Shown piece by piece: positions 32,401-46,900 of a DNA stretch of 64,000 nucleotides; within the stretch, counting starts at the first letter, position 1, and each line of letters begins with the position of its first letter. The DNA is taken from assembly GCA_963931925.1 (NCBI GenBank), contig OZ007576.1, forward strand, positions 11,254,261 to 11,318,260, given 5' to 3'. A program made the translations under genes and the position numbers. The DNA is from Onchidella celtica. Taxonomy: Eukaryota; Mollusca; Gastropoda; Systellommatophora; Onchidiidae. The notes beneath the pieces are model-generated. The model saw nothing but the letters and a program-made list of their open reading frames with translations. It did not search any database and was not told the DNA's origin.

Positions 32401-35400
32401 TGATCAGTACATGTATTTTTGTTTATTGCCACTAAAATGCAATGATGAATTATTATGAGTCTCAACAATTACATCATTGTGGAGTGTTGGACAGTCCCAA
32501 TCTGAACTCTCCACAAACAAAATGGTCAGCCACCAGAGCCTGGGATTCCCGACCCCCTCTCAACACTTCTATTGCAAGGGCCCCTGAGTATTTGGCAGTG
32601 GGGGAGGGACAGGCCTCTCAGTTAAGAAGTTACATCCATGGATCCAGGTCAAAGACACAGTATGTGATAATCTCTTGAGAGATTTTGCCAGACGTTTTGA
32701 ATTCAGACAGTCAATAAATGGCATATATAAAGCTGCATCGTTCACCTTTAAGATTTTGTTGGACTGACTGCTCAAACAGCAAAAGAATTTGAAGTACTGA
32801 ATAAATACGGAATTTAATAACTGAAATGTTTTGTTTTTTATGTATATCAAATCCATTATCACATACTGTTTCAAACCATTTCCCGGAAAGTCTCCAGCTA
32901 CACACATTTCTTTTTGCTAAAAAATGTACATGAAATCACAGCCATTGACATGAGTTTTTATCATTTTTTAAGGTCGATATCATCATTTTTTCTCCCTTAA
33001 AACTCCATCTCTCTGTTTGCTAAACTGCAATTTGAGGCAATAAATAACCCTCGTTCCCGCTGAACTTGGAACCCATCAACCAGTGCTCATCCCATCAAGT
33101 ATAACCTCACTTTGTTTGCCAATGATGAATAGGCTATAAGTGCTCTACAAATGTGATCATAAACCAATGAATAAATAATGAGGTAACCATTATGAGTAGA
33201 TGATTACCACTGAAATGAAAACATCCCTCAAGTTTCGTACCCTGGCAATAAGAATTCCTATTCAGGAGTGAAGAAAATAATCATTCATTAAAAAAAAAAA
33301 ACAATTATGAGAACAAAAGTAGACCTATGGGGAAGAACGCAATCCCTTTGAAAGGAAAACAAAACAAAACAAAACAAAATATCAGAGAATCTGGAATGCA
33401 GTGTTACGCACAATATTTTGCAAACCTACTGAGGAAGAATTGCAACTATTCATAATGAAAGGAAACCATGAAAATTACAACTCAAGAGATAGTGCCTTGA
33501 TGCAGGAATATTATTATGTGACAGCAACAAAGTATAAGCATACAATGGCATCGACCATACTTAATATTATAATTGTTATGGCTTTTGCTGCAAACTTCAT
33601 GTCAATATTACACAAGAAATAGATTTTCATTATGATACTAACCTGAAATAAAATTTTGAATTGATCTGTATACTACATCTGTGTTAGAACCTCTGCTCTG
33701 AATTCCTGTTTCTTTTTCAAATTACCTACAAATGTTTATCCCAAGAAAACAATGTTTAGACCACAGGTAAATGAGGATTTTATTTCTGTAAAATCCTTTT
33801 GAAGACAAACTGTCCTTTGATTTTACATATATATGATATGACACGCTTGAGAAGGGTATGTCAATAAAAGTTTCTAGAAGTATTCTGACAAAACAATAAA
33901 ATCGCCTTCTTGAGACTCCGTTCTCAATTTCTGTAACCCTGAGAACCACCTATTATTTCACAGAAAACAAGCTAACTACACCTCACATAGACAGGCACAA
34001 GAAAACATAAGGGCATAATTGATCATTGATCAAGTTTTAAATTTCATTTTGCAATCATCGGACATGAAAATGATATAACTGTCATAGTCATAACTTGTTT
34101 GCCTAAATCATTTTTATAATAATTTTTTTTTTTCAGAAAACACCCACACAGAAAAAAAAAGATCTGCAAAATTAACTTTTTATCTCAGAATCCAGAGCTT
34201 GAAGGCATAAAACAAACAACCCTAACATTTTATGGGTCATTACCTTGAAAATGTTGAGTAATGACTGTGCCAATTGTGCTATGACCATGACAGTATGCAA
34301 TAACATAGATAAATGCAATGGCAAAATTAAAAGTCTAAAAATCTGTTACCACAGTATCTTTCATAAAACATACTAACTTTCTTATGTTTTAACAAGCATT
34401 AAAAAAATAATTAAATGGGAAATGGAAGAAAAATAAAACTAAAAGTAAAACTAAATACCTAGCAGGGTAAGAAATCCTAAGTATTCGATATGACTGAAAA
34501 TGATAATGCTGTCTTATTCATCAAACGAAAGAATGAAAATTTAAGGGAGACACTGCTAAACCATGATCAAATGTATAAGTAGAATAAGTTTTAACCATAC
34601 ATTACACTCATAGAATGACAAAAATTCCACAAAAAGAAAAACAACAACTCTTGCTCCTGCATGACAAGGAATTACCATGTTCAGTGCCTTCATCTCTCAC
34701 AACTTCCAGAGCCTATCAAGTTCAGCAAAAAAGACACGTGTAAAGAATGTGATGTTTTACAGCTTTGACTCAAGTCAGACAACTGGGCAATTTTATGGAT
34801 GCTCTGAACCTGATTACTTTTAGAATTTTGTAACAACTCAAATTTTGAATTGTTAGCAGTTTGCAAAGCTTTGATTTAGAAAAAGAGGAAGTAAATGGTG
34901 ACAAGAAGTACTTTCATAAAAACCTGACACAGAACTACAAAGGACAATCCACTCCGCCTGATATGAATTATACTTCCCCTAACAATCACCTGAGGGTAGA
35001 TTGAGTGCCAGATAATGGAAAAATGAAAAAGCAAGGCAATTAGCCTACTTCATATTTTCTACTCACTTGTGGATTTTGATAGAACCTTTTTTGACGGGAT
35101 GAATAATCAAATATGACTCAAACACATCCCTTGCTTGGTTAAAATTACACAGAAATTTTCTAATGCTACACTTCTCTGATTGAAAGTTAACACCTGCATG
35201 AATTTAAGCCCTAAAAATATGAGGCAATATGGACCGCGGGAAATTGCGAGAGGAGAGCTATTTATTCAATGCATAAAAAGGAGCGCGATAAGCAAGAAAG
35301 AATGTCATACAATAATGATCATATTATGAAAAGCAAGGAAAAAAATAACCAATTTGCAATAATTATTCATCTATCAGGTACACTGATCATTGGCACAACT

Positions 35401-35950
35401 CAATATTACAACATTCACCAGCAACATAACAAAAAACAAATTCTATATTTAACTCACATCACAAAGTTTGAAGCCCAGCTAATGCTCATTGCAAGGAAAT
35501 CGGCCACAGAATGCTTTACAGCTGATACACTTCTCTTATCTATGACCTAAAATCCCAATTTCCCACATTGTCATCATTCCCTAACACTGTAGTTTTCGCT
35601 GTTTTTCAGGAAAGCAAAAGGCTGTTTCTTTTGAGCGCAATTGGTCTAGTTACAATGACTTTTTGAAAATTTGCTATTCGATTATTTTTAACTTGGGAGT
35701 CTATAACCAAGATCATTCGATTCTGCTTTGAATGTAGTTGAATATACAAATTGGATTTTTAGAATTTTTGAGTAACTACAGTCGTAGTGAATGGTAATAA
35801 TGAATCAATTTATGCCAAAGATATAAAAGTCATAGTTCCTGTTTCCAACACACTCTTGCTGGGTAGAGTATTTATTCAACAATCACCAACATTTTCCAGG
35901 CTTGTTTCCCGTGTTTAAGGTAAACACATATAAGAGATGAATGAAAATCC

Positions 35951-35996
35951 ATACTAAATATTCCAGGAAGGTTATACTAAATATTCCAGGAAGGTT
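35951..35996. repeat. Perfect 23-bp tandem duplication
   Basis: Two adjacent identical copies beginning ATACTAAATATTCC, at 35951-35973 and 35974-35996. Confidence 0.85.
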
Positions 35997-37628
35997 TCAT
36001 GGCAAATTACTTCAGATACAGAAATATATTTTTTTATTTTCTTTTTTTATTTTCATAAAAGTCACTCTTTGAGAATGATTCACATTCTTTCACCACAGCA
36101 TATTGGACTACATGCAGACTGTCTATGCAGCTGTAGATTTGTTGCTTGGAATGAGCCTCAGCTGTGAGTGTCAATTTGCGTGACTCAAGAAATGACATGT
36201 TAAAATGCGTACAAGTAAAATGAACAAGAAATGCGAATATTATAATAATTATATGTACATATTATATGCTGTTTTGTTCGGTCATTGCTACTTTCAGCGA
36301 AAGGAGGAGAAACACATTACACCCTTATGTCAATCTTTGATCTATAAGTGAATGTTGATAATTCTAATTCTAATATAGATCTAGTCAGACTAACCAGCAA
36401 ATACATACTGACTGTAAGAGATCTTTGTTCAATTCAATATTTGTGAAACTGAGACCAATCTTGTAATGCAGTATCTATGTAGAAGGATATGTTAACAAGC
36501 AACATGAGAACAAATTTACTGCTGTTATTTAATCCTAGACAAACAATTATTGGACTGTGCATCTTCAGCTGTTTGAAATGTACCATAGGTTGCCTGAAAA
36601 AATCTGGATCCATACTTATTTTTCCTCCTATGAAAACCGAAATTTTTCTTTTCATTTCAGTTCCAAAAATGGCTTCGGAACTACCAACAGAAGGTCGCAT
36701 CACTCTTGTATTCAGCATATAAGTTTCTCAATGGCCAAAGTCATCACTTGGAGCATTTACTACAGAAAACTTTTTAATGCATTTTTTGCTTCTGGATCCA
36801 GAACTCTGGAACACTCTCTATGCTGTCAAAGGACAGTGACTTCTTTTTCTTTCTAGATTCCTCAGTAACCATCAAGTAATTGCATAACCAATCACTGTCA
36901 GTTTTTAAAAAATGTTTTCTGTAAATGTGACACAAAATGGGGTAAAACAAACCAATACTTAGAAAGAAAAAAACAAACCAGTCTGGCTTCCTGGCAAAAT
37001 TATGCTGTAGTTGTTTTCCGACCGCTTATCACAAAAGGAAAAAAAAGAAACTATGGGGCTGAACTAGGAAACGTTTTAGAGCAACACTAACAGATTTATG
37101 ATTTTGATTCATACGACCAGTCTTGAGATCAGTAGCAACTCTAGGATATATTCTTTAAATTTAAAAAAAAAAATTTTAAAAACCATTGTGAATGTGGGAC
37201 TGCGCTAGGGCTTGGTACAAATCTGAAATGATCCTCTGTAAGTGGAATGATACTGTGCAACAGAAGCTAGGTCGTTTATTCAAATTCTTTGCAAGTTTTC
37301 AAGTTTTCTTTCCTTCTTTTAACCTTAACCTGAGGGTCCTTAGGACCAGAAGCTCGTGAATTGTATGTTTTCATTTTTGATTTCACTCATTGGGAGAATT
37401 TATAGTAAAGTTATTTTGTTTGTAGCCAAAGCAAGGCATTGCAAACTACAACGTGTTTTTTTTTTTATTGAAGTGGCCACTTTTCAACATTTTAACCATC
37501 ACAGTTGATGATAGAATCTCTCAAAAATGATTTCCTACATATTTTTGGTCTCAGACTTTGCAACATCGTATGCAAGTGACAGTCAAAATCAAAAATGCTA
37601 CCAGAATGTACATATATTTTGGGTGGTG

Positions 37629-37976
37629 TCAATAAAAATCAATTTCCCAGAAAGCAACAGGAAATAGGGAACAATTGTCTTCTCCAGAATCTAAAGCTTG
37701 AGCACTTGCACTGCTACTACAATTACTACATCCTTGGATAGACTGAATGTGTCTGTACTGACAATCGACTGTGGCATCCTCATTAAATCTATCACTTTCC
37801 TCCCTCCATCTATCTGTCAAGCCAAGTTCTGTATCAATCATTGAGGTTGTGGAAGAGCATTGTGTGGAATGTTGAGTTGCTAACAATTGCTGGTGTTCCA
37901 TCAGTGAAGTAGTGTGTTCCTCCTCCTCTGCATGTTCCGAGGTGGTGGTGCTCCATCCGAAAACAAAAAACCAAAA
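37629..37976 (-). other. Second open frame downstream of the same acceptor
   Basis: Read in phase 0 from 37976, this gives FWFFVFGWSTTTSEHAEEEE and about 95 further Ser/Thr/Glu-rich residues before the stop at 37629. Its hydrophilic composition looks coding, but exon g ends in phase 2, so it would need an unseen upstream exon that shifts phase. Reported as an ambiguity. Confidence 0.3.
37901..37976 (-). CDS. RILPL candidate last exon h2
   Basis: A strong acceptor (TTTTCTTTGCAG) joined in phase 2 gives FFGFLFSDGAPPPRN, ending at TGA 37903-37901. SGIRKFFGFLFSD aligns well with vertebrate SGIKRLFSFFSRD. A minus-strand AATAAA lies at 37469-37464. It may be an alternative to h1. A different frame from the same acceptor stays open to about 37629. 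Confidence 0.5.
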
Positions 37977-40900
37977 CTGCAAAGAAAACAGATAAAAAAG
38001 ATATGTTACTGTAAGCATGCAAAATTTCTCATAAGAATATGTTAATAAGAAGCCAAACCTATAAACAATTCTCTAATTCCATAGACTTATATCAATGTAT
38101 TTTGAATTATTTTTTGAAAAAATCACTTGAAGTAATTGTTTATGACAATACACAAATAGTTGAAGGCCCAAACAGTGAGGACTATGTTCATCTTGAAAAC
38201 CATGTAAAGTGTGAAACTGATTCAAGATTTTTGTCTTTTTTATGGTATTACATTGTATTCTAAAGTGTTGGTAATGATTTAATATCAGTTTTAAAAAAAT
38301 TAATGAATTTCATATCAGTGAAAATATTATATTTCCAAATTTTATCATCTGTGGAGTTTGTTCTGAATTTTAAAACCATACACAAATTTATAATGGACAC
38401 GGATTAGGAAAGACTAAGTCTACATTTAACAGCACGATAACCTTGATGCTTCATTGACTGAATTGTGTACCTCTCTCAGAAGATTGTCAAGGGATAATTA
38501 TAAATAGTTCTATTTCTCATACTCATCCAATTGTACCATTGTATAGGTTTTAGATAAGGACAACTGTTCAGACAATGACATGACATACCTCCTTTAGCAG
38601 CATTAATACCAAATATAACTTCATTTACAACACTGTGGAATGCTATGCTCAAAACTGTTACAACACTGAAGCTCCTTTACTTTTTAGTTACTTTCTTCAC
38701 ATATTCCAAATACATATAAAGATTCCTTTAAAAAACTGCAAACCCTTGACCATTGTCATCAATGCCTCACCACATTCCCTATTTAATTTGTTCCTTGGTT
38801 ATGAAAAAAAACCACGTCCTGAAAATCTGTGAATGTTTAATCTTCTCAGCCAAACAGTGCCAACAACAGCACCAGCAAGCTGCCAGAGCTCTTGTCTTTT
38901 AAACATACATTTTATTAAATTTGTTTTCCTGTATTATCTTCCTCCAACTTCAAATTTCCAATGTAATCAACCACACAATATATATATTTTTTTTACACTT
39001 TCTTCCTTGTGGTTAGTGGAGAATTTCTGACTGGGGGGTTCAAGAAAAAGATGTTTATCTTTTACACTGATTTTGGTTCTTAATGCTCAATCTGGCATAT
39101 CACCTGCAAATGGCCAGCAATATTTCTATCCATTAAAGACACTAATTTACTAACTTTGCTGAAGACAACTATTCTCATGGCCAAAAGAAGAAAAAAATGC
39201 TCCCATACAACAAATTTCCAGTGTATCATTTTTCAAAAATTGCTCTTTTCCGGACATTTAAGAAAGATTTCGCGGACTTGACACATTAAGCAAAAATGTG
39301 TGACTTTTATAGCCAGTCGCAATTCTTTCCATTACCAAAGAAAGGCAACAGTGTTTCTTTACAAGCACACTGACATGGCAATATTGCCATGGCCCACTAA
39401 ACATACATCACAACACCAATACCTATTTTAAACATATTTCAGCATTAAAAAAAAACAACAGCTATTTATAATCAATGATGACATACACATGGCAGAGGCT
39501 CCCTTTTGTACATACCCGGCAACCATTTCTTCACACTGAAGTGACCTAGGCTTTTCATCCCACTTTTTAACAGGGCCATAAAATTACCTTGCCAGAAATA
39601 ATATGATAGCCATCTAGTGTCAAATTTCCTCAGTTAATTTCTGCCAAAAAACAAAACCTAGCCTGGTAACTGTCACATTGTCTTTACTTAACATGCAACA
39701 TAAAGAGCTGATATATTATAGACACCAACTGTAACATGCAGCATTTGTTAGTCTATATCACAGAAAGTACTGAAAACAAAGTACAGCATCATGTTTCACA
39801 GGCATTTCAAAGCACTGTATCTACATAAAAGATTAGTTTCTCATATTTTCAGGACAGACCAATTCACTCATATACCTCTCTTATCTCGCATCAACATTTC
39901 ATCACCAAATATTTGCTTTTCAGTGGATGGTGTTTCGTTCACACTCTTCAATTCTTTTACCTCCTGGGATTTCAGACGACAAGGTTGCTGTAAATTTACC
40001 TTGATTTATGTTTACTTATTTAATGACTGAATTATAGTTCTATCTATCATTCTGCAGCAGATTAATGTCAATGCATAACTGCACTTATTTGCATAGCTAC
40101 TAAAATCACTTCTGGTATTTCGTTTTCAAAACACTTAACACAACAACAAAAAACAAACAGGATAACTGCAAACAAGAACATCAACTCTGCATAATGATGA
40201 ACAACATTCAAAAGCATGGACACTGCCAAATGCTCTCAATAAACGCACAAGATCCAAATAAGGATGAATCACTGCTCTGCATACATCCACCAGGCAGATA
40301 TTCACAACTATCCATGCACATTGAATACCTGAGTTAGCAGGTGATTTTACTGTACAAGCGTACTCTCTACATCTTCTGCCCAATAGTACCTCCAGTTATG
40401 TTTCATTGCTAAATCCACTGGTTAATAAAACCTTTAGTAATTACACATCTTGAAATGAGCCAATTCATGGTTCACTTGAGAATAAAAAATGGCACATTAA
40501 AAGTAATAAGCGTGCAAAGAACTTCTGGATGAGAATTTTTTTTACACATCATCCTAATACGTAGAATTAGCAAAGGAATTCAGAATCATGTACCACAATA
40601 TCTGAAAGCCTGCGATGCAAACCATTCAGGACTATACCAATGAAGCAATGTAGGGCAGGACTAGAATAATTATTTCCTAATTCTTCTCCTAACACAAATA
40701 CAATATTTGAACTTTGAAACCCCAGGAAGAAAGTTCATATGGACCTCTTTGATAATACATACAGTTCTACTGTCTCAGGATCTCACCCTTTGTCTATGTC
40801 CCTGTATTACTACGCAATATTTCCCATCAGTTTGTTTATATTTCAATGTACAGCCTGCTCTGAAATAAAGTGTTCAACAAAATATTGCTAGTTAAATACC

Positions 40901-43900
40901 CGCCTAAGCTTTATTTCACTCGTTTCCAAGACCAACAACTACTATGTCTTAAGTAGAGCAATGAACACATTCTGAGCTATTCTGTTTAACATTCAAAAGA
41001 AAAATTAGTAGCCAGTGCATTTCTTTTCAAATTCTATGGATTATGAGGGAAACAAGTAGTCTGACATTGAAAATCAGAAAGAAGTAAAGTCAGTACTATT
41101 TACTGCTATAGTTTAATTATGAAAACAACTCATGCAGTAATGAAATTGGGGAAAATTAATACCAAAAGTTACTTGTTCCCTTTCCTGAACATTATGCACT
41201 TTATGAATTGTGAGCTTTCTTTTGAGAGCTGACAGTTCTCTGGCAAATTACTGTTAAATTGATTTAAGTTCAGTGCAGGTTCTATGAAATTCCCTATCAA
41301 AAAGATGTGCAAGTAAACGTAATGAAAGGACAAATGTGGTAACTATAAAAAAATGATTTGTGTGAGTTTAATGAATACTTATCAAACTCCTTATACCCAG
41401 AAGACTCCATTTCCATAATTTATATTAATAATGGTTGTGTGCGGTAAGACAGACAGACAATAGCCCTTGTAATTCAAACAATTGACATTAATACAGCAAA
41501 GTTGTTTATTTGTGAAATAGCCAGCAACCTTCCCTACATCAAAGCCTGGCGAAAATAGAGGAAATTGTTCTGCACTGATAGTGTAAAGCAAAGAAGGGAT
41601 CTTGCTAAATGTGTACATAATGGGGAAGAAAGGGAATGTGAATTGGAACATCTGCTATAGGAGTAAGGTGAGCTCAGGAAATCTATAGGTTTACAAACTA
41701 ATTTAACATGAGAAAAATAGAAAGTGATGAAAACGGAACAAAACAAACTAATAAAACCAAAAATGCTGCAAAATAAACAAAATACTAATAAAAAATAAGA
41801 ACAAATGAGGACAAGCAAAAAATAAACACGGTGGAAAAAAAAATTTGGTTAAATATAAGGTATATTTTTACTGCAGGCAGAAAGATAAATAGACTTGCAT
41901 ACCTCCTCCCCAGATTTACTCAGACATGGGCGGAAAACTATAATTTAGTTTCTCTGGTGCCGTATGGCTTAGGTTTGGGACTACTCTTTAAACTGTACAT
42001 GGGAAGCTCAGATATTTCTTCTTCATCTTCTACATCTGACCCCACTAGACTGTCAAAGCCTGCCTCTAAGATACGCAGAAATCTGAGAATGACACACAAA
42101 AGGCAATGGAAGATGAGTGTTTTGTGTGACAACAGAACCTCGAGATGTATGCCAGGTGTCAAATGGATTGTTCACTGCTCACTGTCTATCTTTCAACTGC
42201 GAAAAAGTGGGTTCTTCTCACATAGGGGCACAAGCTACACTACTTAGTCACTTTTTAAATATGTGGGCTATCCTGCATTTTTCAAAATTTTGGATTTCAC
42301 CCTCACCATATATGTCAAAAGTAGGTGTTGTCCTTTCTTTGTGAGAAGTTCTAATTTCAAATCCATAGCTACAATCATGTCATGGGTATATCTATCTGAA
42401 AATAAATATGATCTAGGTAGGAATTTGCTAAGGGCCAAATATTTTTAGCCTCAGTTTTCTCAAAACTTCTGTGTTTGGGATAGCCCACTTGCCTTTAAAG
42501 CCGACCATTTATGAATAGTTAAATGATAGACGATAAAAAAACCTGAGTGACTTGCGCCAGTACCTGACCAGAACTCACTTTTTCAGGGTGAATGGTGAAT
42601 GATAAACTATGACCAATGAATGATCTGCCTGACATCTGGCTAAAAGAAACAAAAGAACTCATGAGAACGAATCATATCGGAGCTTGGACAAAAATTAAAC
42701 CAACAGACAATAACAAAGGAAAAGAGACAGATCAGCCTGGATCAGCACAAAAGTCACGACTGGATTGACAGAAATTTTGACCATATGTGACTGACATGTC
42801 ACTTTCAGTATGTCAGAGATTTCCCACCAGTTGATAATTTTCTCAAACAAATCCCACTTCTTGCCAAGCTATTTTCTGTTCATTAGCATGCACAGTCAAT
42901 GAATGCATGTTTTTTGACTTTATGTGGGTTTCACTGAAGGGCAGGATTACTGTGGTTTCTGGTTAAAAGTCAGCTGTAATGTGTGTGTGTTTTAAACGAG
43001 GCCATGCTGGCATGTCCCATGATAAAATCAGAAAATGAACAAGATGAACTAGAACTATAATAAAGATACCATTACTGTCCAATAGTATTCAGGCATATGG
43101 GTAATTTGGTAAAGAAACCCCAGCAAGCTCAAAATGCAAAGAAAAAACTAGGTTTGCTCTGTAAGTTTTTCAGTAAATAGTTCGGGTCAGACAGCAGATT
43201 TTCTATGATATAAAGTTTCATATGGGCTGGTAATTATTACTGATTACCATCTAAGCACCTATTTAGTATTTCAGGTAGAAGTAAGCACATTTTTAGTTAC
43301 ACAGTTATAAAATTGTTTTGCTCTGAATTCACTGGACTGTACAAGAATTTATTTTTGAGAACTGAATTTTTGCCCAAGATCTGATACCTCAAAATTTGCT
43401 TGCTGAATAAGGGGGGGGGGGGGTGGTGGTGGGGGGTGGGATCAGTAAATAGATCGGCTGCTTTTAAAATATGACACCTACACTTTGGGAAATTCTTTAG
43501 AAAAAAACAGTGGACAATAGCTATTTGAGGGTTGCTCTCTTGAAAAGAATCACACCTACATATTGAGCAATTTTCCAGCTGCCACTGTTGACTGGGAGCA
43601 CATATTATATCTATTGCATTAAAAACAACACCTGCTCCAGAAGAAATTAAGCAAGATCCCATTCTTCACCCAAGACAGTTGACTCAGTGTCTCAAATTTG
43701 CTGCTTTTGAAAATGGCACCTACACCAAGGGAAACTTTTTAGCCAAGGCAGTTGATGGGCAGCATGGAGATCCACTGCTTCTAAAACTGGATTTTGACAT
43801 TGACACCTTTGGAAATTCATCAGCCAAGACACAGCAAAATGTCTGAGACAAAAGAAAAGTCAACCTGTTCAAATGAAGAGTCCTCACTCATTCAGTCCTA

Positions 43901-46900
43901 ATTGAACAAAATATATGTCCGAAAGCTGGAAGCAAAATAAAAGGACGATATGCAATGATTCCCCTTTTGGAGGCCAGTAATAGAAGAATATTTATGGTAA
44001 AAACTAAAGATAAAATGTCATAAATTACGCTGAAATGAAGCGAGAGTCAATTCTTAAAACAGCAACCATTTGAAGGTTGATGATATAAATACCTATGTCT
44101 GCAACTCTAAGTGTCGTTTCTTCATATTTTCGTGAAGAAAAATTAATAGCTTTTCCAAGAATACATTATGTCCATTACTTCTTTGCAGCAAAACTTCCCA
44201 CAACAAAATTCAGTATAAAAATCTGGAAAATGGTTAAATTTTCACTGAAAATGGTGGTAGCACCCTTCTGAAAGCATCACAGCTTAACTATTTCCCTCCC
44301 GCGAGCCGCATTTTGCAGCTCAAGCGAAATCCCGATTCCTACCGCAAAATGCGGCTCATGAAATTCATGTTCAATTCCAATTCAGTGTTTACTAAACACA
44401 ATTTTTGTAAATACAATTCACTGTTGTACATTCAAACCTGAATATTTTGAATCTATATTCATTTTCACACAATTTCATATTTTTTGGTTGTCTATTGAGG
44501 GAACAAAATGGTGGCTCAAATATAGCTTGGTCCAACCGTGGAATATTGCCCAGAATGTGTGGTAGGGAAAGAGTTAAGCAAATGCTAACTTGGTTGTATA
44601 CGTAGTTTACATATCAATGTGAACCTTTGTCCTAAGTAACTAAAGACTGAAAATTTGGTAAATTTCTATCCATGACACAGGTATGATATTCTGTTACCAC
44701 CACATCCCTAGATACTGACCAAGACCTCAGAAAATAATTTGCTGAATATTCATGTAACAAACTCAAAATTGTAATTCTTTGCTTTAACATAAACTTCTAT
44801 GCAGCAACTCGGTGGTTTTTTAACACTTCTTCGGGAACATTAGAAGATGTGGCCTTTTTGCCATGCAGTAACCTCTGATTATCAATTAGAGAAAAAAACA
44901 ACCCCCCCAAAAATGTCAGTTTCCACCATGTAATGCTTTCCTACTGTACTTTTCAGATGCGCGGCAGAGAGATGGCAACTCCTGAACATTTGAATGAAAT
45001 GTCTCAACAATCAGCATTCAGTGTCAAAAGAAACCAAATATGAAAAAAAAAAAAAAAAGTAACTCTTGACTGTGACCACATGAAACAGACAGAAGAGCAG
45101 CAAATGAACAGGTGCAGAGTGCTCTGGTATGGGGAGCATAACACATTCATATTTAGGAGGAATAAAACAAAGAAGTTTACATCACAAACTGTTTTTTTTT
45201 TTTTTTCAAAAAAGACATAACAACAGTGGAAGATACCAGGTATTCACAGAATCTGCTGTAAACAAACCAAGCCAGTCACTAAAATCATGTAATATCACAA
45301 ACAGCCAAGGAACAAACAACAAAGACAGATTGTCTCAATAGGCCACTGGACATTGTGGTGTGCTGGTTTTTAAAGTAAGGGGTAATTTACATCTGCGATA
45401 ACACACTTTTTCAGTAAAATCCCTTGGATATATTGTGTTCCTTTGTTTCTCACTTTGTGTACTAGTTATGGTAAAGCTGGTGGCTAAAGTAAGTCATTTC
45501 TGCACTTGCTTCCCACTGATATGGAAGGTAACAAAATTAAACCATGTACTAAACAATTTATTCTGGTACTTTGATCAATATATCTAGATTAGCACAAACT
45601 CATGTTTAGGTTATTTAAATTCTAAAGATTTCCTAGTATTTTTTAACTTGACCTAATGTAAGCATGGACACACACAAAAAACTGTCCACTGGCCTAAAAA
45701 AAAAAGAACTACATGCACAATACAGAATTGCAAATTTTAAAGAAACACACGAAACCATGACATTTTCGTTTTGGGTATATTTTGTCAAGGTTTGTCCATA
45801 CTTTTCTCACAGCCTCAATATTTCAGTCTCATATATCCAGCTGGATGGGTAGATTGTCAAGAAGCTGCTGAAAGCTGGAGATAGGGAGGGAAACAGATGT
45901 TGCAAAATACAAGGTGGCTCGTATGTTAAAAAGGGAAACAGAGTTTAATTTGTTGTTTGCCAATGATACATATATCTGGTACCCCTAAACCTTCATTTTC
46001 AAGTTTTTGTTTTACAATGGGTTAGGTTTGAGAAAAATAACAACAACAAAATAGCAGTGTGCTTAAATTCTTGCGTCTATTCTCTTTATTAAAACCTTGT
46101 CACTCACATGTAGAAAATGTCCGTTTTGGGTATAGGCAGCCATAAACTCTGAATATATTAATTTTGTTATTGTTCTTATTCCAACTTTGACAGCCAGACC
46201 AATTTGTTCAATCTCTTGCTTTATACACCATTGCTTTGTGTTATGTTAATCCTTTTTTCACTGATTAATATCCCAAATCTTAGATGATGCGAAGTTTCTA
46301 CGCGAACGAATTTTTACTGAAATACAAAATGACACCACCTCTGGTAAAATCCACAAATGTTGTCATCGCGTCGACATGCTTTCTCCAAATTCAAACCCAA
46401 ACCCACAAATACCACAACCCCAAACAAAGTAGGTGCAACCGCAACAAGTGCTTCCATTCCAGTATTGCTGACAATCACCAGTTACTATATGAGGGTGCCT
46501 CCCATTAATAATGAAAGGGGTGCACAACTTGTCTTCATTTTGAATTTCTACATAAGATCTGACACACATGACCATTTGGACTGCAACAAATGACACCATT
46601 AAAATATGACAGAAGACAACTTGTACTTGAAATTCATGAAGGATAAATATTCAATGAAGGCCTACATTTCTTCCTTAAGGAAAGCAAAAATACTGAATGA
46701 AAAAGGTTTTGTACAATAAACAATTAAAAGATGCAAGAAATAAAGAAATATCACAAATACTGCAGATTAAGTGTAGGAAAAAAAATCCCAAACCTGTCAA
46801 ATAAAATGGTAGATAGAATGAAATAGAAAAGACCACCAAATTATGACAACTTGTGATTACAATGACTGAGTAAAACATATTTAGAGATAGCCAAAGAGAA

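Larger units (their letters stand above)
25314..37628. other. Long intergenic region between the two convergent genes
   Basis: About 12 kb without a recognisable gene. It holds the dispersed repeat pair, two TGTGTCC hairpins near 28700, an (AAAAC)n run at about 33357-33379 and a perfect 23-bp tandem pair at 35951-35996. Open frames here are short, hydrophobic or AT-biased and look like chance. Confidence 0.5.

Noticed and set aside
32442-32678. 78-codon frame with a mixed composition near 32.5 kb
   Set aside because: The surrounding sequence is slightly GC-richer than its neighbours and could be an old insert, but no domain, splice site pattern or repeat ends support a gene.
46363-46599. Gly/Cys-rich minus-strand frame in the RILPL intron
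   Set aside because: Considered as a missing RILPL exon, but its borders do not give a convincing acceptor, donor and phase chain, and no RILPL protein resembles it.
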